A DNA stretch of 64,000 bases from Novosphingobium hassiacum (GCF_014196055.1 NZ_JACICY010000013.1:1-64000); one strand, 5' to 3'. Positions 6,739 to 15,501 are shown, counted from the first letter of the stretch. The notes: generated from the letters alone by a model not told the origin. Made by a program: numbers and translations.

Positions 6739-8067
6739 TTAGCTGAGATTCCACCCGCCGCCGCGCACCACGTGTGCATCACGCTCCCGCACGGCCAGGC
6801 CAAGACCTAGTTCGGTGTTCAGCAGTCCCGACATCTCACCGATGAGATTGTCCAATGGACGCATCTCTCTCGGGAAATCGTTCGCAAGCCTCTCCATCAC
6901 TTGGATCAGCTCAGTTGCCGTCGAGGCCAGAATGCGTCTTGCGCCCGCAGTTGGGATACCGAGGGCGACGCAAAAACTCTCCAGATCGCCAGCCGTTATT
7001 TCGTGAGGAAGATGGGCATTGCCAATCCGGAACGCCAGTTCATCCGTGAAACCCGCGACCATCCCTACCGGGACGAGGTCATAGAATGGCGCAAGCACCG
7101 GAGACTGACCCGGTATATGCAGAAGGGCGTGGTTCTTGGCATGATTGTCGTTGTTGCCGACAAGCAGATTGAACAGCGTCAAACGCAGAAAACGCTCGCG
7201 TGCCAACGCTGGCCTGTCCGTGGCATCCAGCACGCGGGCGATAGCAGCAGCGTCAAACCGGCGTCCCTCGCGGCCACGCCGCTCGTATTTGAGCTCCGCG
7301 GGAAGACTGAGCGCTTGGGCAAAGTCTTCCTGATGTACACGGTAAACCTGGTCCTCGATCACCAATCGGTCAAAGCGGGTGATCAGCAGCACTTCCTGCC
7401 CCTCAACCTCTCCCGCAACGCACGCGCCGACATTGAACCCTGCCTGCTCGGCAAGTTCGGTTACGAACGCCTCGTGGCGAGCTTCGTGACGATGGTTCGG
7501 GTCGGGAATTTTCAGGATGTGGGTAGTTGGCGCCCCCGAGCCTGCCTTGGGCAGTCCGAAACGATCGCCCGGCAAAGCCGCGAGCGAAATCTTCCTCCGA
7601 AAGCCGGCGACAGGCGACGGATCGCGCATCTCTTCTGGCAGAGGTCGTCCTTGCGCAAGGCGCAGAATGAGATCGGCAAAGTCCTCCTCGCTTAGCGCGT
7701 CGTAATCTTGGCTGAGTGAGCCGGGTCGTTTGATTGGCGGATGATCCTCCCGCAGCACACTGACCGATCCCGAACAATCCGCGCCCACATGGGCCAGCAG
7801 GCCGACGATGTCCCCGCGATCGAGCCCCTCGCGCGCGACGACCCGCTCGAGCTGGTCGTTTTCCTGCAAAAGGTTGCTGAAGAAGGCGCGCGAGATCGCA
7901 TCGCCGAAAGGCTCCTCTCGTAGCGGCAGGGACAGCGAAAGCGGAAAGTTGGTGGCTGCTTCGATCCATGCAGGAGCATAGGCGAGCTGCACTGCGCCAT
8001 TATCATCCGCCGTCAGTCGCCCGACGGGATCAGGGGATGCTTCGACCCAGACGTTGAGGGTTTGCAT
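6739..8067 (-). CDS. hipA: HipA-type serine/threonine kinase toxin
   Basis: This is a 442-residue HipA-family kinase. In E. coli HipA phosphorylates glutamyl-tRNA synthetase and causes dormancy; the target of this homologue is unknown. Visible motifs are VAGFRRKISLA (153-163), THILK with Lys185 (nucleotide-binding lysine position), VYRVHQEDFAQALSLP (241-256), the catalytic-loop motif NNDNHAKN (305-312) and the metal-binding FYDL (328-331). Length and order match the family. Its ATG overlaps the hipB stop by one base (TGATG), the usual antitoxin-first arrangement. No disruption is seen. Confidence 0.9.
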   Translation of the reverse strand: MQTLNVWVEASPDPVGRLTADDNGAVQLAYAPAWIEAATNFPLSLSLPLREEPFGDAISRAFFSNLLQENDQLERVVAREGLDRGDIVGLLAHVGADCSGSVSVLREDHPPIKRPGSLSQDYDALSEEDFADLILRLAQGRPLPEEMRDPSPVAGFRRKISLAALPGDRFGLPKAGSGAPTTHILKIPDPNHRHEARHEAFVTELAEQAGFNVGACVAGEVEGQEVLLITRFDRLVIEDQVYRVHQEDFAQALSLPAELKYERRGREGRRFDAAAIARVLDATDRPALARERFLRLTLFNLLVGNNDNHAKNHALLHIPGQSPVLAPFYDLVPVGMVAGFTDELAFRIGNAHLPHEITAGDLESFCVALGIPTAGARRILASTATELIQVMERLANDFPREMRPLDNLIGEMSGLLNTELGLGLAVRERDAHVVRGGGWNLS

Positions 8068-8510
8068 CAGGCGCGGCGCTTCTTGGCGAAGAGGTCGACA
8101 CCGACCGCTCCCGCGCAGGCTAAAACCTTATCGAACTCCAGACTGGGCTTGCCCCCCTCAAGTTCGGAAACGAAGCGGCGGCCAACGCCGGCATGCGCGG
8201 CGAACTCGGCCTGATTCATTTTCATCGCCTTCCGGGCGTCTCGCACCATCAGCCCGAGTTCGGCAATCGACTTCAGAGGATTGCGGGTTTGGCCAACCGC
8301 TTCAGCAATTACCCGCTCCGGCTTTCCATCTGACATAAGGAGCTGCGATGGCATGGATAGATTGGGATGCCGGGCTTTCAGCATTTCCCCCTGCACAACC
8401 AAGGGATGCTTTCCGAGCGCAGTGATCAACGCAGCGCCCGAGCTGCCAGGCTTCATGCGCGAGGCGAGCAGCAGGTTAGCCGCAGCTGGCAGTTTGGACT
8501 CTTTGCTCAT
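8067..8510 (-). CDS. hipB: HipB-type XRE antitoxin
   Basis: The 147-residue protein has a C-terminal XRE helix-turn-helix, GLMVRDARKAMKMNQAEFAAHAGVGRRFVSELEGGKPS, typical of HipB antitoxins that bind HipA and repress their own operon (quoted in overlapping family sense; core residues about 85-120). The first 80 residues form an extension not found in E. coli HipB. The ATG giving MSKES is preferred; a TTG 33 bases upstream is also in frame but lies inside the palindromic operator, making it a poor start. The reading frame ends at the base where hipA begins. Confidence 0.85.
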   Translation of the reverse strand: MSKESKLPAAANLLLASRMKPGSSGAALITALGKHPLVVQGEMLKARHPNLSMPSQLLMSDGKPERVIAEAVGQTRNPLKSIAELGLMVRDARKAMKMNQAEFAAHAGVGRRFVSELEGGKPSLEFDKVLACAGAVGVDLFAKKRRA

Positions 8511-8527
8511 GTCCTGCACCCTTTCGG

Positions 8528-8541
8528 GAGCATATATGCTC
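8528..8541. promoter_or_regulatory. perfect palindrome, candidate HipB operator O1
   Basis: GAGCATATATGCTC is a perfect 14-base palindrome placed 18 bases upstream of the hipB ATG. HipB-type repressors bind short palindromes in their own promoter, so this is the best operator candidate. A related copy occurs about 70 bases further upstream. Confidence 0.55.
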
Positions 8542-8603
8542 AAACCACCTAAAAAGTCAATGAATGCACCCGTTCGGGTTCATTGAGGCGACGAGTGCAA
8601 TGT

Positions 8604-8623
8604 TTGAGCCTGAAATGCTACCG
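8604..8623. promoter_or_regulatory. imperfect copy of the HipB operator, candidate O2
   Basis: TTGAGCCTGAAATGCTACCG resembles the other strand of the first operator, TTGAGCATATATGCTCCCG, with the TTGAGC and ATGCT half-sites kept. Two operator copies allow cooperative repression in known hipBA systems. A TTCGGGAGCA string is also shared beside both sites. Confidence 0.4.
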
Positions 8624-9022
8624 TTCGGGAGCACAAATTTCGGCAAATTTGCCATAAGCCCGCGCGCCTCCCAATGGGGGGTAAGGTCGCGATGAGTATC
8701 CCATGACCAAGGCTTCACATCCTTTTTCAGAGACCTCAAGCAGCGCGAAGATTGCGCCGACGGGGATCGCAAAAGATTTGGCGGGGCGAGTTGGAACGAT
8801 GCATGAACGAATTTTTGCGGGCCTTTCGGTCCCTAGACTGATGCAAGTTTCTACTTTTGTTCACGGTGTGAAAACGGCGGAAATCCGCCGTTTCGGCAAG
8901 TTTCGAGTCCCTGAAAAAGACTCGAACCTTTAAATCATATTGAATTGCGGGCCTTTCTGCGGGCCTTCGAGAAAAACCACATCCCGTATGATGCTGTTTT
9001 ACCACGTAAAACATAATTCGAT
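8624..9022. other. gene-free stretch with two hairpins
   Basis: No convincing gene is present. Two short perfect hairpins occur: CGGCGG/CCGCCG at 8875-8890 and TTCGAGTC/GACTCGAA at 8902-8926, the second followed by CCTTTAAAT. A 76-codon open frame across 8703-8933 has no recognisable similarity and includes both hairpins, so it was not called. The region separates hipBA from the integration scar. Confidence 0.4.
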
Positions 9023-9044
9023 GCGAGTCCTCTTCTGGGCACCA
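9023..9044 (+). other. tRNA-Phe-like 3' end, candidate attachment site
   Basis: The string GAGTCCTCTTCTGGGCACCA matches the T-arm, acceptor stem and CCA of an alphaproteobacterial tRNA-Phe (acceptor strand TCTGGGC, discriminator A, then CCA). No tRNA body precedes it. It lies about 150 bases before the start of a P4-type integrase remnant, the standard layout of an island att site left by integration into a tRNA gene. The tRNA identity is from the acceptor sequence only. Confidence 0.5.
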
Positions 9045-9196
9045 TTTTCCTCTCCGGACAGATCCCGAATGTCCGGAGAAGTCCGGGAAATCAGCAACTT
9101 AGTGGGTATTCCCGTCCCCGCTGATCCCCCTGATCCACTGCAATCTACGGTACTTTGCGGTACTTTTTACGGTACTTATTATCGTGAGGTACCGCC

Positions 9197-9792
9197 ATGC
9201 TTACCGATATGGCTGTGCGAAAAGCAGGCCCCCGCCCCTAGGCTTACAAGCTCACCGATGGAGGTGGGCTCTTTCTCCTCGTCAAGCCGACAGGTCACCG
9301 ATACTGACGCATGGATTACCAATGCGCCGGAAAGCGGACGACGATCGCTCTCGGGGTCTATCAACGTTACCCTGGCCGAAGCCCGAACCAAGCGGCTCGA
9401 AATCAAGAAGCAACTTAGCGAGGGCGAGAATCCCGCGGCGAAGCGAAGGATCGAAAAGATCACCGGTTCACTGGCTCAGGCAAACACCTTCAAATCTGTT
9501 GGGTTGGAATGGCTGGACAAGGCTCAGCGCGAAAGCCCCACAGATGTGACCATGGGCAAACTGCGCTGGCTGCTCGACTTCGCCTATCCGATTCCCGGCG
9601 ACCGCAAGATCGGCGAGATCAGAGACTGCGGAGCACCTGCGGACGGGTGTCCGCTACGCTATTGCGACGGGCCTAGCTGACCGCGATGTGTCGGCGGGGC
9701 CTCGGGGGGCGTTGATCGTGCCCAAGGTCAAGCACCGCGCAGCGATTGTCACGGCCGCAGAAGTCGATGAACTCCTGCGCGGTATCGGCGGC
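9197..9792 (+). pseudogene. P4-type tyrosine integrase remnant
   Basis: Several frames together read as the N-terminal and middle part of a P4-family integrase. They give MLTDMAVRKAGPRP, AYKLTDGGGLFLLVKP, GKRTTIALGVYQ, TLAEARTKRLEIKKQL, then LRSTCGR and a later IVPKVKHRAAIVTAAEVDELL in another frame. There is an in-frame TAG after GPRP, at least two frameshifts, a missing block between the IGEI and LRSTCGR segments, and no catalytic C-terminal domain. It sits next to a tRNA-like 3' end, consistent with a dead genomic-island integrase. Confidence 0.8.
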
Positions 9793-10189
9793 GTATTTCG
9801 CGCGCGGCGGACGCTTCGATCCGCTTGCCGACAGCGATTGGGCCGACAACTTCCGGGTCACGCTCGACGGTGTATTCCAGGACATGCGTGCGTGTACGCC
9901 GCGCATGTCCGCCGGCGGCGCCGTCGTGAATATCGCGAGCGTAGCCGCTATGGTCGAGATGCCCGTCAAGGCCGGTTACGGGGCAGCCAAGAGCGCGGTT
10001 ATCGGATTGACGAGAACCGTAGCGGTTACTCTCGCGCCGCGTGGTATTCGTGCCAACAGCCTGCCACCGGGCTTCGCCACGACGAAGGCGCCCGACGACA
10101 TCGCCGGAACGGTGGCCTTCCTTGCCTCGGACGATGCGGCATTCATTACCGGAGCGTGGTGGTCGATGGCGGGTTCACCGCGCAATGAC
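9793..10189 (+). pseudogene. short-chain dehydrogenase (SDR) fragment
   Basis: The fragment reads as the central and C-terminal parts of an SDR oxidoreductase: ADNFRVTLDGVFQDMRACTP, AVVNIASVAAMVEMP, the catalytic YGAAKSA motif and IRANSLPPGF, then DDIAGTVAFLASDDAAFITGA. The Rossmann N-terminus is absent because the integrase remnant abuts it. About 40 residues are missing after the PPGF segment, and a frameshift near 10,160 moves the terminal VVVDGGFTAQ into another frame. It cannot produce an active enzyme. Confidence 0.8.
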
Positions 10190-10276
10190 GTGCGCCACCC
10201 TGCGTTCCTAGGAGGGCACGACGGAGAAACCTCATGATGGCGGTCTTCAATACTCCGGGCGAGAAGCACAGAGTTG

Positions 10277-10468
10277 GACCAGCAGCGGAATGCCGCTCTT
10301 GCTCAGGTGGGCTTCGAAATTTCGGGACCCAAGCGGCACGGGATGGCCGTCGAACAGCGCTGATGCGCACCGACCGCATTTCCCGCCCGCTCCAAGTTTG
10401 GAACGAGCAACCCGGTTGGTCGTCGAGCAGGTCGGACAGATGATCAGGATCGGATCTGTTGCAGTCAT
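10277..10468 (-). pseudogene. trxC: thioredoxin-2 (trxC), 3'-truncated
   Basis: From the ATG giving MTATDPILIICPTC the frame encodes the TrxC zinc ribbon (CPTC and CGRC pairs) and the start of the thioredoxin fold (SGIPLLV). It then leaves the family exactly before the expected WCGPCK active site. The frame ends about 10 codons later. The start lies 25 bases after the bigR stop on the same strand, so this was the last gene of the bigR operon. A zinc ribbon alone would have no disulfide reductase activity. Confidence 0.75.
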
Positions 10469-10493
10469 GCCTGATTTCCGAGATCGAGGAGCC

Positions 10494-10805
10494 TCATCTG
10501 TCGGATTCGCCGCACAGTTCGCATAACGTATGGATGACCCCGCGTACAATGGGATCCTTGAGGCTGTAGAAGCGGGTCTGCGCTTCTCCCCTGATGTTGA
10601 CGATGCCTTCCTCCCGCAGCAATGCCAGATGCTGAGACACAGCGGACTGCGAGAGCCCCGCCAATTCCACCAGCTCTGAGACAGAAACCTCGCCTTCGTC
10701 CATCCGGCACAACATCAGCAGACGTACGGGATGGCTCATCAACTTGAGCCGTCCTGCCATAACCCCGGCATTGGCCTTGAGTTCGAAAAGATCAGTTGGC
10801 TTCAT
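10494..10805 (-). CDS. bigR: BigR-type ArsR/SmtB repressor, persulfide sensor
   Basis: The 103-residue winged-helix protein has LKLMSHPVRLLMLCRM and the recognition helix segment LSQSAVSQHLALLREEGIV. Cys33 and the pair Cys95/Cys98 sit where BigR/SqrR-type regulators carry the two cysteines that form a tetrasulfide or disulfide with reactive sulfur species and release DNA. Its ATG overlaps the RND pump stop (ATGA), so it is the fourth gene of the minus-strand operon. Neighbouring sulfide quinone reductase, persulfide dioxygenase, TauE and rhodanese genes are the known BigR targets. It probably binds the inverted repeat in the divergent promoter and represses both arms. Confidence 0.85.
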   Translation of the reverse strand: MKPTDLFELKANAGVMAGRLKLMSHPVRLLMLCRMDEGEVSVSELVELAGLSQSAVSQHLALLREEGIVNIRGEAQTRFYSLKDPIVRGVIHTLCELCGESDR

Positions 10806-13800
10806 GCTTGTGCTTCCGGAAACGGGCGACCATCGTCGCGCAAGACTATGTAGATCGCTGGAATAACGAGCACAGTCAGCAAGGTCGAGGAGGCGAGGCC
10901 GAAAAGCAGCGAGATTGCGAGACCCTGAAAAATCGGGTCGGTCAGGATCACCGCCGCGCCGATCATCGCTGCTGCCGCCGTAAGCACGATTGGCTTGAAG
11001 CGAATCATGCCAGCTTCGAGCAGCGTTGCGCGCAGGCTCTTGTCAGCCGCGCGGGTGTGGCGGATGAAGTCGACGAGCAGGATCGAATTGCGCACGATGA
11101 TGCCCGCCAGCGCGATGAACCCGATCATTGAAGTGGCAGTGAATGGCGCTTGGAAGAGGATGTGGCCGAGCACGATGCCGACCAACGTGAGGGGGATCGG
11201 GGTGAGGATGACCAGCGGGATCGTGAAGCTGCGGAACTGGCCGACGACGAGCACATAGATGCCGAGCAATGCCACCATGAAGGCCCCGCCCATATCGCGG
11301 AACGTCACCCACGTGATCTCCCATTCGCCGTCCCAAAGAACCGACGCCTTGCTCTCATCGTCAGGCTGGCCGTGGAGAATTATGTCCGGTTTCTCCAGCC
11401 CATTGGCCTTCCAGTCGAAATTGTTGATTGCTTCATCAACCGCCAGCATCCCGTAGATCGGGGCTTCGTAGCGACCCGCGAGTTCGGCAGTCACCATCGC
11501 CGCACCGCGCCCGTCGCGGCGAAAGATGGCCTGGCCGCCCGGCTCCATTCTTGCGGTTACCAATTCGCCGAGTGACACGAGCTGACCGGTCGGCGTCGTG
11601 GCAACGGGCGTGGCGGCAAGCGATGCCGACCAGCTGCGCTGCGACTGATCGAGCGCGACTTCTATCGGCAGAGGATTGCGTTCGTTGCCGCCCAATCCCG
11701 ATCTGGTGGCATATCCCACCACCCGGCTGCCGAGTAGCGCGCCGATGCTGTCGAACACTTGGCGTTCGGAAAGGCCATAGTGATCGAGCTTCGCCCGATC
11801 AGGGACCAGCCTAAGTCTAGGGCGGGGCTGTCCGAAACTGTTGTCGACATCGACGATATAGGGAACCGACTTGAAGATCGCCTCGACTTGCGCCGCAGTC
11901 TTCTGGCGAGTGGCCTCGTCGGGACCGTAGATCTCTGCGAGCAGCGTGGCCAGCACCGGGGGGCCGGGCGGGGTTTCGACCACCTTAAGCGAGCCGCCGG
12001 CGGGCAGGGGGATTGCCTTCAGCTTCTCGCGCAGGTCCACCGCAACGTCGTGACTGGACCGCGAACGGTCACCCTTAGGAAGCAAGGTGATCATGAGATC
12101 ACCCATTTCAGGCTCATTTCGCAGAAAGTAATGACGGACGAGGCCGTTAAAATTGAACGGTGCCGAGGTCCCCGCATAGGCTTCCATCGAGACGACCTCG
12201 GGCACGGTGCGGGCCAGAGACGAGGCCTGTTCGAGCACACGCGAAGTCGCCTCGAGGCTAGTGCCTTCGGGTAGGTCAGCGACGAGCTGAACTTCGCTCT
12301 TGTTGTCGAACGGCAGCAGCTTCACCGTCACCGCCTTGAAGTAGAACATCGAGCAGGCGGCGAGCGTCGCGAGGCCAACAACGATCAGAAAGCGCCGGGC
12401 GCTCTGCGAAGTGGCGATGACTTTGCTGGCATAGCGCTTGTAGAGTGCTCCCAGCTTGCCGCCATGGTCATCATGGCTGTGTGACAGCGTCTTGCGGGCG
12501 AACCGGACCATCAGCCACGGCGCGATGATCACTGCGACGAAGAAGGAGAAGATCATCGCCGCCGAGGCATTGATCGGGATCGGCGCCATATAGGGGCCCA
12601 TCAGCCCCGAAACGAACAGCATCGGCAGCAGCGCCGCAACCACCGTCAAGGTAGCGACAATCGTAGGGTTGCCCACCTCGGCGACGGCATCGACCGCACC
12701 ATCGATGCGGCTGCGGTCATCGTTCATGGCCCAGTGCCGCGCGATGTTCTCTATCATAACGATGGCGTCGTCGACGAGGATGCCGATCGAAAAAATCAGC
12801 GCGAACAGACTGACCCGATTGATGGTAAAGCCCATGACGTTCGACGCGAACATGGTCAGCATGATCGTGGTTGGGATGACGATGGCGGTCACGCCCGCCT
12901 CACGCCAGCCAATGGCAAAGCCGATCAGCACGACAATCGAGACCGTCGCCAGGGCGAGGTGGAAAATCAGCTCGTTGGCCTTTTCGTTGGCGCTTTCGCC
13001 ATAGTTGCGCGTCACAGAGACTTCGACGCCCGGAGGAATCAGCGTCGCCTTGAGGGCATTCACCCGTTCTACAACGCTTTCCGAAACGGTAACCGCATTG
13101 GCCCCGGCGCGCTTGGCGATGGCAAGGCTGACTGCCGGGCCCATGTTCCAGCCCGCTTGGTCGTCTTTGGCCCAGCGCCAGGCTCGGGCCTGAGTTTGAG
13201 TCGGCACTTGCTCGATTTTCGCGACATCGGACAGCAAGACCGGAGCGCCGCTGGCCGAACGCACGGTCAGACCCGAAAGCTCCTGTGCATCACGCAATGT
13301 CTGGCCGGCAACAACCGGTACCGCTTGGCCGCCTTCGCGCACGGTTCCGGCAGGGAAAGCACGGTTAGCCTGGGAAACAGCCTCGATCATATTGCCCAAC
13401 GGCACGCGGTAGAGTGCCAGTTTGGCCGGATCGGGCACCACGCGGAGCGCCATGTGCTGCCCCCCCGTGATGAAGGTGAGCCCGACGTCGTCGACTTTCG
13501 CGATCTCGGTCCTGAGTTTGCCTGCAAGTTCCGACAATGCCTGATCGTTCCACGCACCTGTTGCGCCAGGCTTGGGCGTGAGGGTGAGGACCACGATGGG
13601 TACGTCGTTGATCCCGCGCACCGTCACTTGCGGCGCAGGGATGCCAACCGGAATCCGGTCCTTGTTGGCCTCGATCTTCTCGTTGATGCGGATGGCCGCG
13701 TCTTCGGGGTTCGATCCTGCGAGGAAGCGGGCCGTTACCAGCGCGCCGTGATCCTGTGCCTGAGTATAGACATGCTCGACACCGTCGACGCTCTTGACGA

Positions 13801-14023
13801 TGGCCTCAAGCGGTTTCCCCACGAGTTCGACGGCCTCGCGCGCCGACAATCCCGGCGCCTGGACCATGATGTCGACCATCGGAACCTTGATCTGGGGTTC
13901 CTCTTCACGCGGAATTGTGATGGTCGCCAGCAGGCCGACCAGGATCGCAGCAAGCAAAAACAGGGGAGTGAGGGGCGACATGATCGTCGCCCGGGTGAGT
14001 TTGCCCGAGATGCCCAGGTTCAC
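10802..14023 (-). CDS. RND efflux pump, inner-membrane permease
   Basis: This 1,073-residue proton-driven RND transporter is full length for the HAE/AcrB-like group. Features include the first membrane helix SPLTPLFLLAAILVGLLATI followed by the IPREEEPQI signature, large periplasmic loops, and the proton-relay helix SIGILVDDAIVMIENIARH with two adjacent aspartates. A second pore half contains IALAGIIVRNSILLVDFIRH. It starts at a GTG overlapping the adaptor stop and ends overlapping bigR. The partner channel is probably the TolC-family gene in the divergent arm. The substrate is unknown; its place in a sulfide/persulfide regulon suggests export of a thiol, sulfane-sulfur adduct or a toxic compound made under sulfide stress. 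Confidence 0.9.
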   Translation of the reverse strand: MNLGISGKLTRATIMSPLTPLFLLAAILVGLLATITIPREEEPQIKVPMVDIMVQAPGLSAREAVELVGKPLEAIVKSVDGVEHVYTQAQDHGALVTARFLAGSNPEDAAIRINEKIEANKDRIPVGIPAPQVTVRGINDVPIVVLTLTPKPGATGAWNDQALSELAGKLRTEIAKVDDVGLTFITGGQHMALRVVPDPAKLALYRVPLGNMIEAVSQANRAFPAGTVREGGQAVPVVAGQTLRDAQELSGLTVRSASGAPVLLSDVAKIEQVPTQTQARAWRWAKDDQAGWNMGPAVSLAIAKRAGANAVTVSESVVERVNALKATLIPPGVEVSVTRNYGESANEKANELIFHLALATVSIVVLIGFAIGWREAGVTAIVIPTTIMLTMFASNVMGFTINRVSLFALIFSIGILVDDAIVMIENIARHWAMNDDRSRIDGAVDAVAEVGNPTIVATLTVVAALLPMLFVSGLMGPYMAPIPINASAAMIFSFFVAVIIAPWLMVRFARKTLSHSHDDHGGKLGALYKRYASKVIATSQSARRFLIVVGLATLAACSMFYFKAVTVKLLPFDNKSEVQLVADLPEGTSLEATSRVLEQASSLARTVPEVVSMEAYAGTSAPFNFNGLVRHYFLRNEPEMGDLMITLLPKGDRSRSSHDVAVDLREKLKAIPLPAGGSLKVVETPPGPPVLATLLAEIYGPDEATRQKTAAQVEAIFKSVPYIVDVDNSFGQPRPRLRLVPDRAKLDHYGLSERQVFDSIGALLGSRVVGYATRSGLGGNERNPLPIEVALDQSQRSWSASLAATPVATTPTGQLVSLGELVTARMEPGGQAIFRRDGRGAAMVTAELAGRYEAPIYGMLAVDEAINNFDWKANGLEKPDIILHGQPDDESKASVLWDGEWEITWVTFRDMGGAFMVALLGIYVLVVGQFRSFTIPLVILTPIPLTLVGIVLGHILFQAPFTATSMIGFIALAGIIVRNSILLVDFIRHTRAADKSLRATLLEAGMIRFKPIVLTAAAAMIGAAVILTDPIFQGLAISLLFGLASSTLLTVLVIPAIYIVLRDDGRPFPEAQA

Positions 14024-15039
14024 TTGGCAACCTCGATCAGGGTATCACCTGCGGTTGCCCCAGACAGGATTTCGACTTTGCCCAGCTCGGCCGACGCGGT
14101 TGTCTGGACGGGCACCTGCGCGGCAGCGCCCTCCTTGGCGAGCACCGTGACGTAGTCGATGCCATAGCGATTGGTGACATATCCGGTCGGCACCAAGAGT
14201 GCCTTGCGCGCGCCCGTCTCGACCTTTGCCGCCACGCGACGACCGATCAGGCGATTGTCGATGCCCGGCATTTCCACATCAACCGACACTTGTCCCGCAG
14301 TGACCGAAGGATAGACTTTGATCACCGTTCCAGCGACGCTACCGATGCTGCTTGCGGTTACCCGCGATCCGGGGTGAACCTTGTCGGCCAGCGATTCCGG
14401 CATTTCGAGACGGACAATCGTGGGCCCTGCAGTAATTACTGCGATTGCCATCCCAGGAGCAACCGGGGAGCCGGCCGGGACGTCGGCCCTGAGCACACGG
14501 CCGCTGGCGGGCGCCGTCACGACACCTTGGCCCGCCACGGCCCCTACCGCCGACTGCTGCGCCTGTGCGGCCCGGATCTGGGCATGGGCAGCTGCTGCGG
14601 CGGCCTCTGCCTGTTCTAGCCGGGCCTTGGCATAAACGCCGTTTTGGTAAAGGAAGCGGACGCGGGCTAATTCGCCCTGAGCTTGTGCGGCCTGCGCCTG
14701 CACGGCGGCAGCCTGGGCTCCATAAGCACCGGCCTGATAGCCAAGCTGACTATCGACGATGCGCCCGATCACCTGGCCTTTGGCAACCTTATCGCCTTCC
14801 TTCACCGTGAGTGTGGTCAATATGCCGGGAATGCGGGCCAAAACCTGGGCCTGATCGACCGTGGCGATCTCGGCGCTGACATCCTGCCAATTTACCGTGT
14901 CACTGGCGGCAAGCACGAGGCGGGGGCCTGCCGGTGCCTTGGCCGTCTGCGCAGTTTGCTCGGCCCCGCTGCAACCGGCGAGTGGCAGACTGAGAACCGC
15001 TGTGCTGAGGGCGGTCAAGGCCAACAGGTATCCCCGCAT
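14020..15039 (-). CDS. RND periplasmic adaptor (membrane fusion lipoprotein)
   Basis: A 339-residue HlyD/AcrA-type adaptor. The lipobox LPLAGC near residue 25 marks it as an inner-membrane-anchored lipoprotein. Next come a barrel-sandwich segment (ARIPGILTTLTVKEGDKVAKGQVIGRI), an alanine- and glutamine-rich hairpin of about 80 residues, and the returning lipoyl half (VTAPASGRVLRADVPAGSPV). The second of two close ATGs is chosen because the AAGGGAA ribosome site is 6 bases before it, and too close to the first. It overlaps the RND gene by four bases. It bridges the pump and the outer-membrane channel. Confidence 0.88.
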   Translation of the reverse strand: MRGYLLALTALSTAVLSLPLAGCSGAEQTAQTAKAPAGPRLVLAASDTVNWQDVSAEIATVDQAQVLARIPGILTTLTVKEGDKVAKGQVIGRIVDSQLGYQAGAYGAQAAAVQAQAAQAQGELARVRFLYQNGVYAKARLEQAEAAAAAAHAQIRAAQAQQSAVGAVAGQGVVTAPASGRVLRADVPAGSPVAPGMAIAVITAGPTIVRLEMPESLADKVHPGSRVTASSIGSVAGTVIKVYPSVTAGQVSVDVEMPGIDNRLIGRRVAAKVETGARKALLVPTGYVTNRYGIDYVTVLAKEGAAAQVPVQTTASAELGKVEILSGATAGDTLIEVAK

Positions 15040-15078
15040 CGTCATTTCCCTTGCTGACGTTGGTTGTCGTGGATTGGT

Positions 15079-15417
15079 TTATCGTTCGACAGGAAGGCCG
15101 GCCGATTGCCAAGCGTCAAACCCGCCCGCCAGGTGGGTGTCGACCGCAGCCTGCGCCACACCGCATTTGTCCAGGGCCATTGCCGAGCGCTTGCCGCCAA
15201 GGCAGGCGAGCACCAGCTTTTTTCCGGCGGTAACCGGCAGTCTGGATGGCTGGAACGTCGATAGCGGCATGTTGATCGCGCCCGGAATGTGACCTGACGA
15301 GAACTCGTCTTGCTCGCGAACATCAATAACGGCCGCAACTCCCGACCGCAGCATCTGGTCGAGCTGCTTTGCCGTCACTTCGGGGTGCTTGGCCTTACCG
15401 GAACCAAAAATCATCAT
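15079..15417 (-). CDS. rhodanese-like sulfurtransferase
   Basis: A single-domain rhodanese of 112 residues: AVIDVREQDEFSSGHIPGAINMPL and the active-site loop ACLGGKRSA, whose cysteine carries the persulfide. It is cytosolic, with no signal peptide. The start is the first ATG of an ATGATG pair, preceded by GAAAGGG at 6-base spacing. It is the first gene of the minus-strand arm, directly next to the candidate BigR operator. In this setting it would pass sulfane sulfur between glutathione persulfide, thiosulfate or sulfite and the neighbouring enzymes. Confidence 0.88.
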   Translation of the reverse strand: MMIFGSGKAKHPEVTAKQLDQMLRSGVAAVIDVREQDEFSSGHIPGAINMPLSTFQPSRLPVTAGKKLVLACLGGKRSAMALDKCGVAQAAVDTHLAGGFDAWQSAGLPVER

Positions 15418-15475
15418 GGCTGCCCTTTCGTCATGTGGCTGCGCGGTTGTGAGATCACGCAAACTTTAGTTATTG

Positions 15476-15501
15476 CTTATATGACGTAGCCATTATATAA
15501 G
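15476..15501. promoter_or_regulatory. inverted repeat in divergent promoter, candidate BigR operator
   Basis: CTTATAT and ATATAAG form a perfect 7-base inverted repeat separated by 12 bases, in the 190-base gap between the two arms of the sulfide cluster. ArsR-family operators are AT-rich inverted repeats, and this is the only strong one in the gap. A second, weaker repeat (GATCC-N8-GGATC, 15,510-15,527) lies just downstream towards the sqr gene. Binding is inferred. Confidence 0.55.

Noticed and set aside
8703..8933. 76-codon open frame between hipBA and the att site
   Set aside because: Contains two hairpins, no similarity and no good ribosome site.
9003..9044. Intact tRNA-Phe gene
   Set aside because: Only the T-arm and acceptor 3' strand are present; no 5' acceptor, D-arm or anticodon arm upstream.
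12734..14155. 473-codon plus-strand frame opposite the RND pump
   Set aside because: Histidine/arginine-rich shadow of a conserved RND gene; no recognisable domain.
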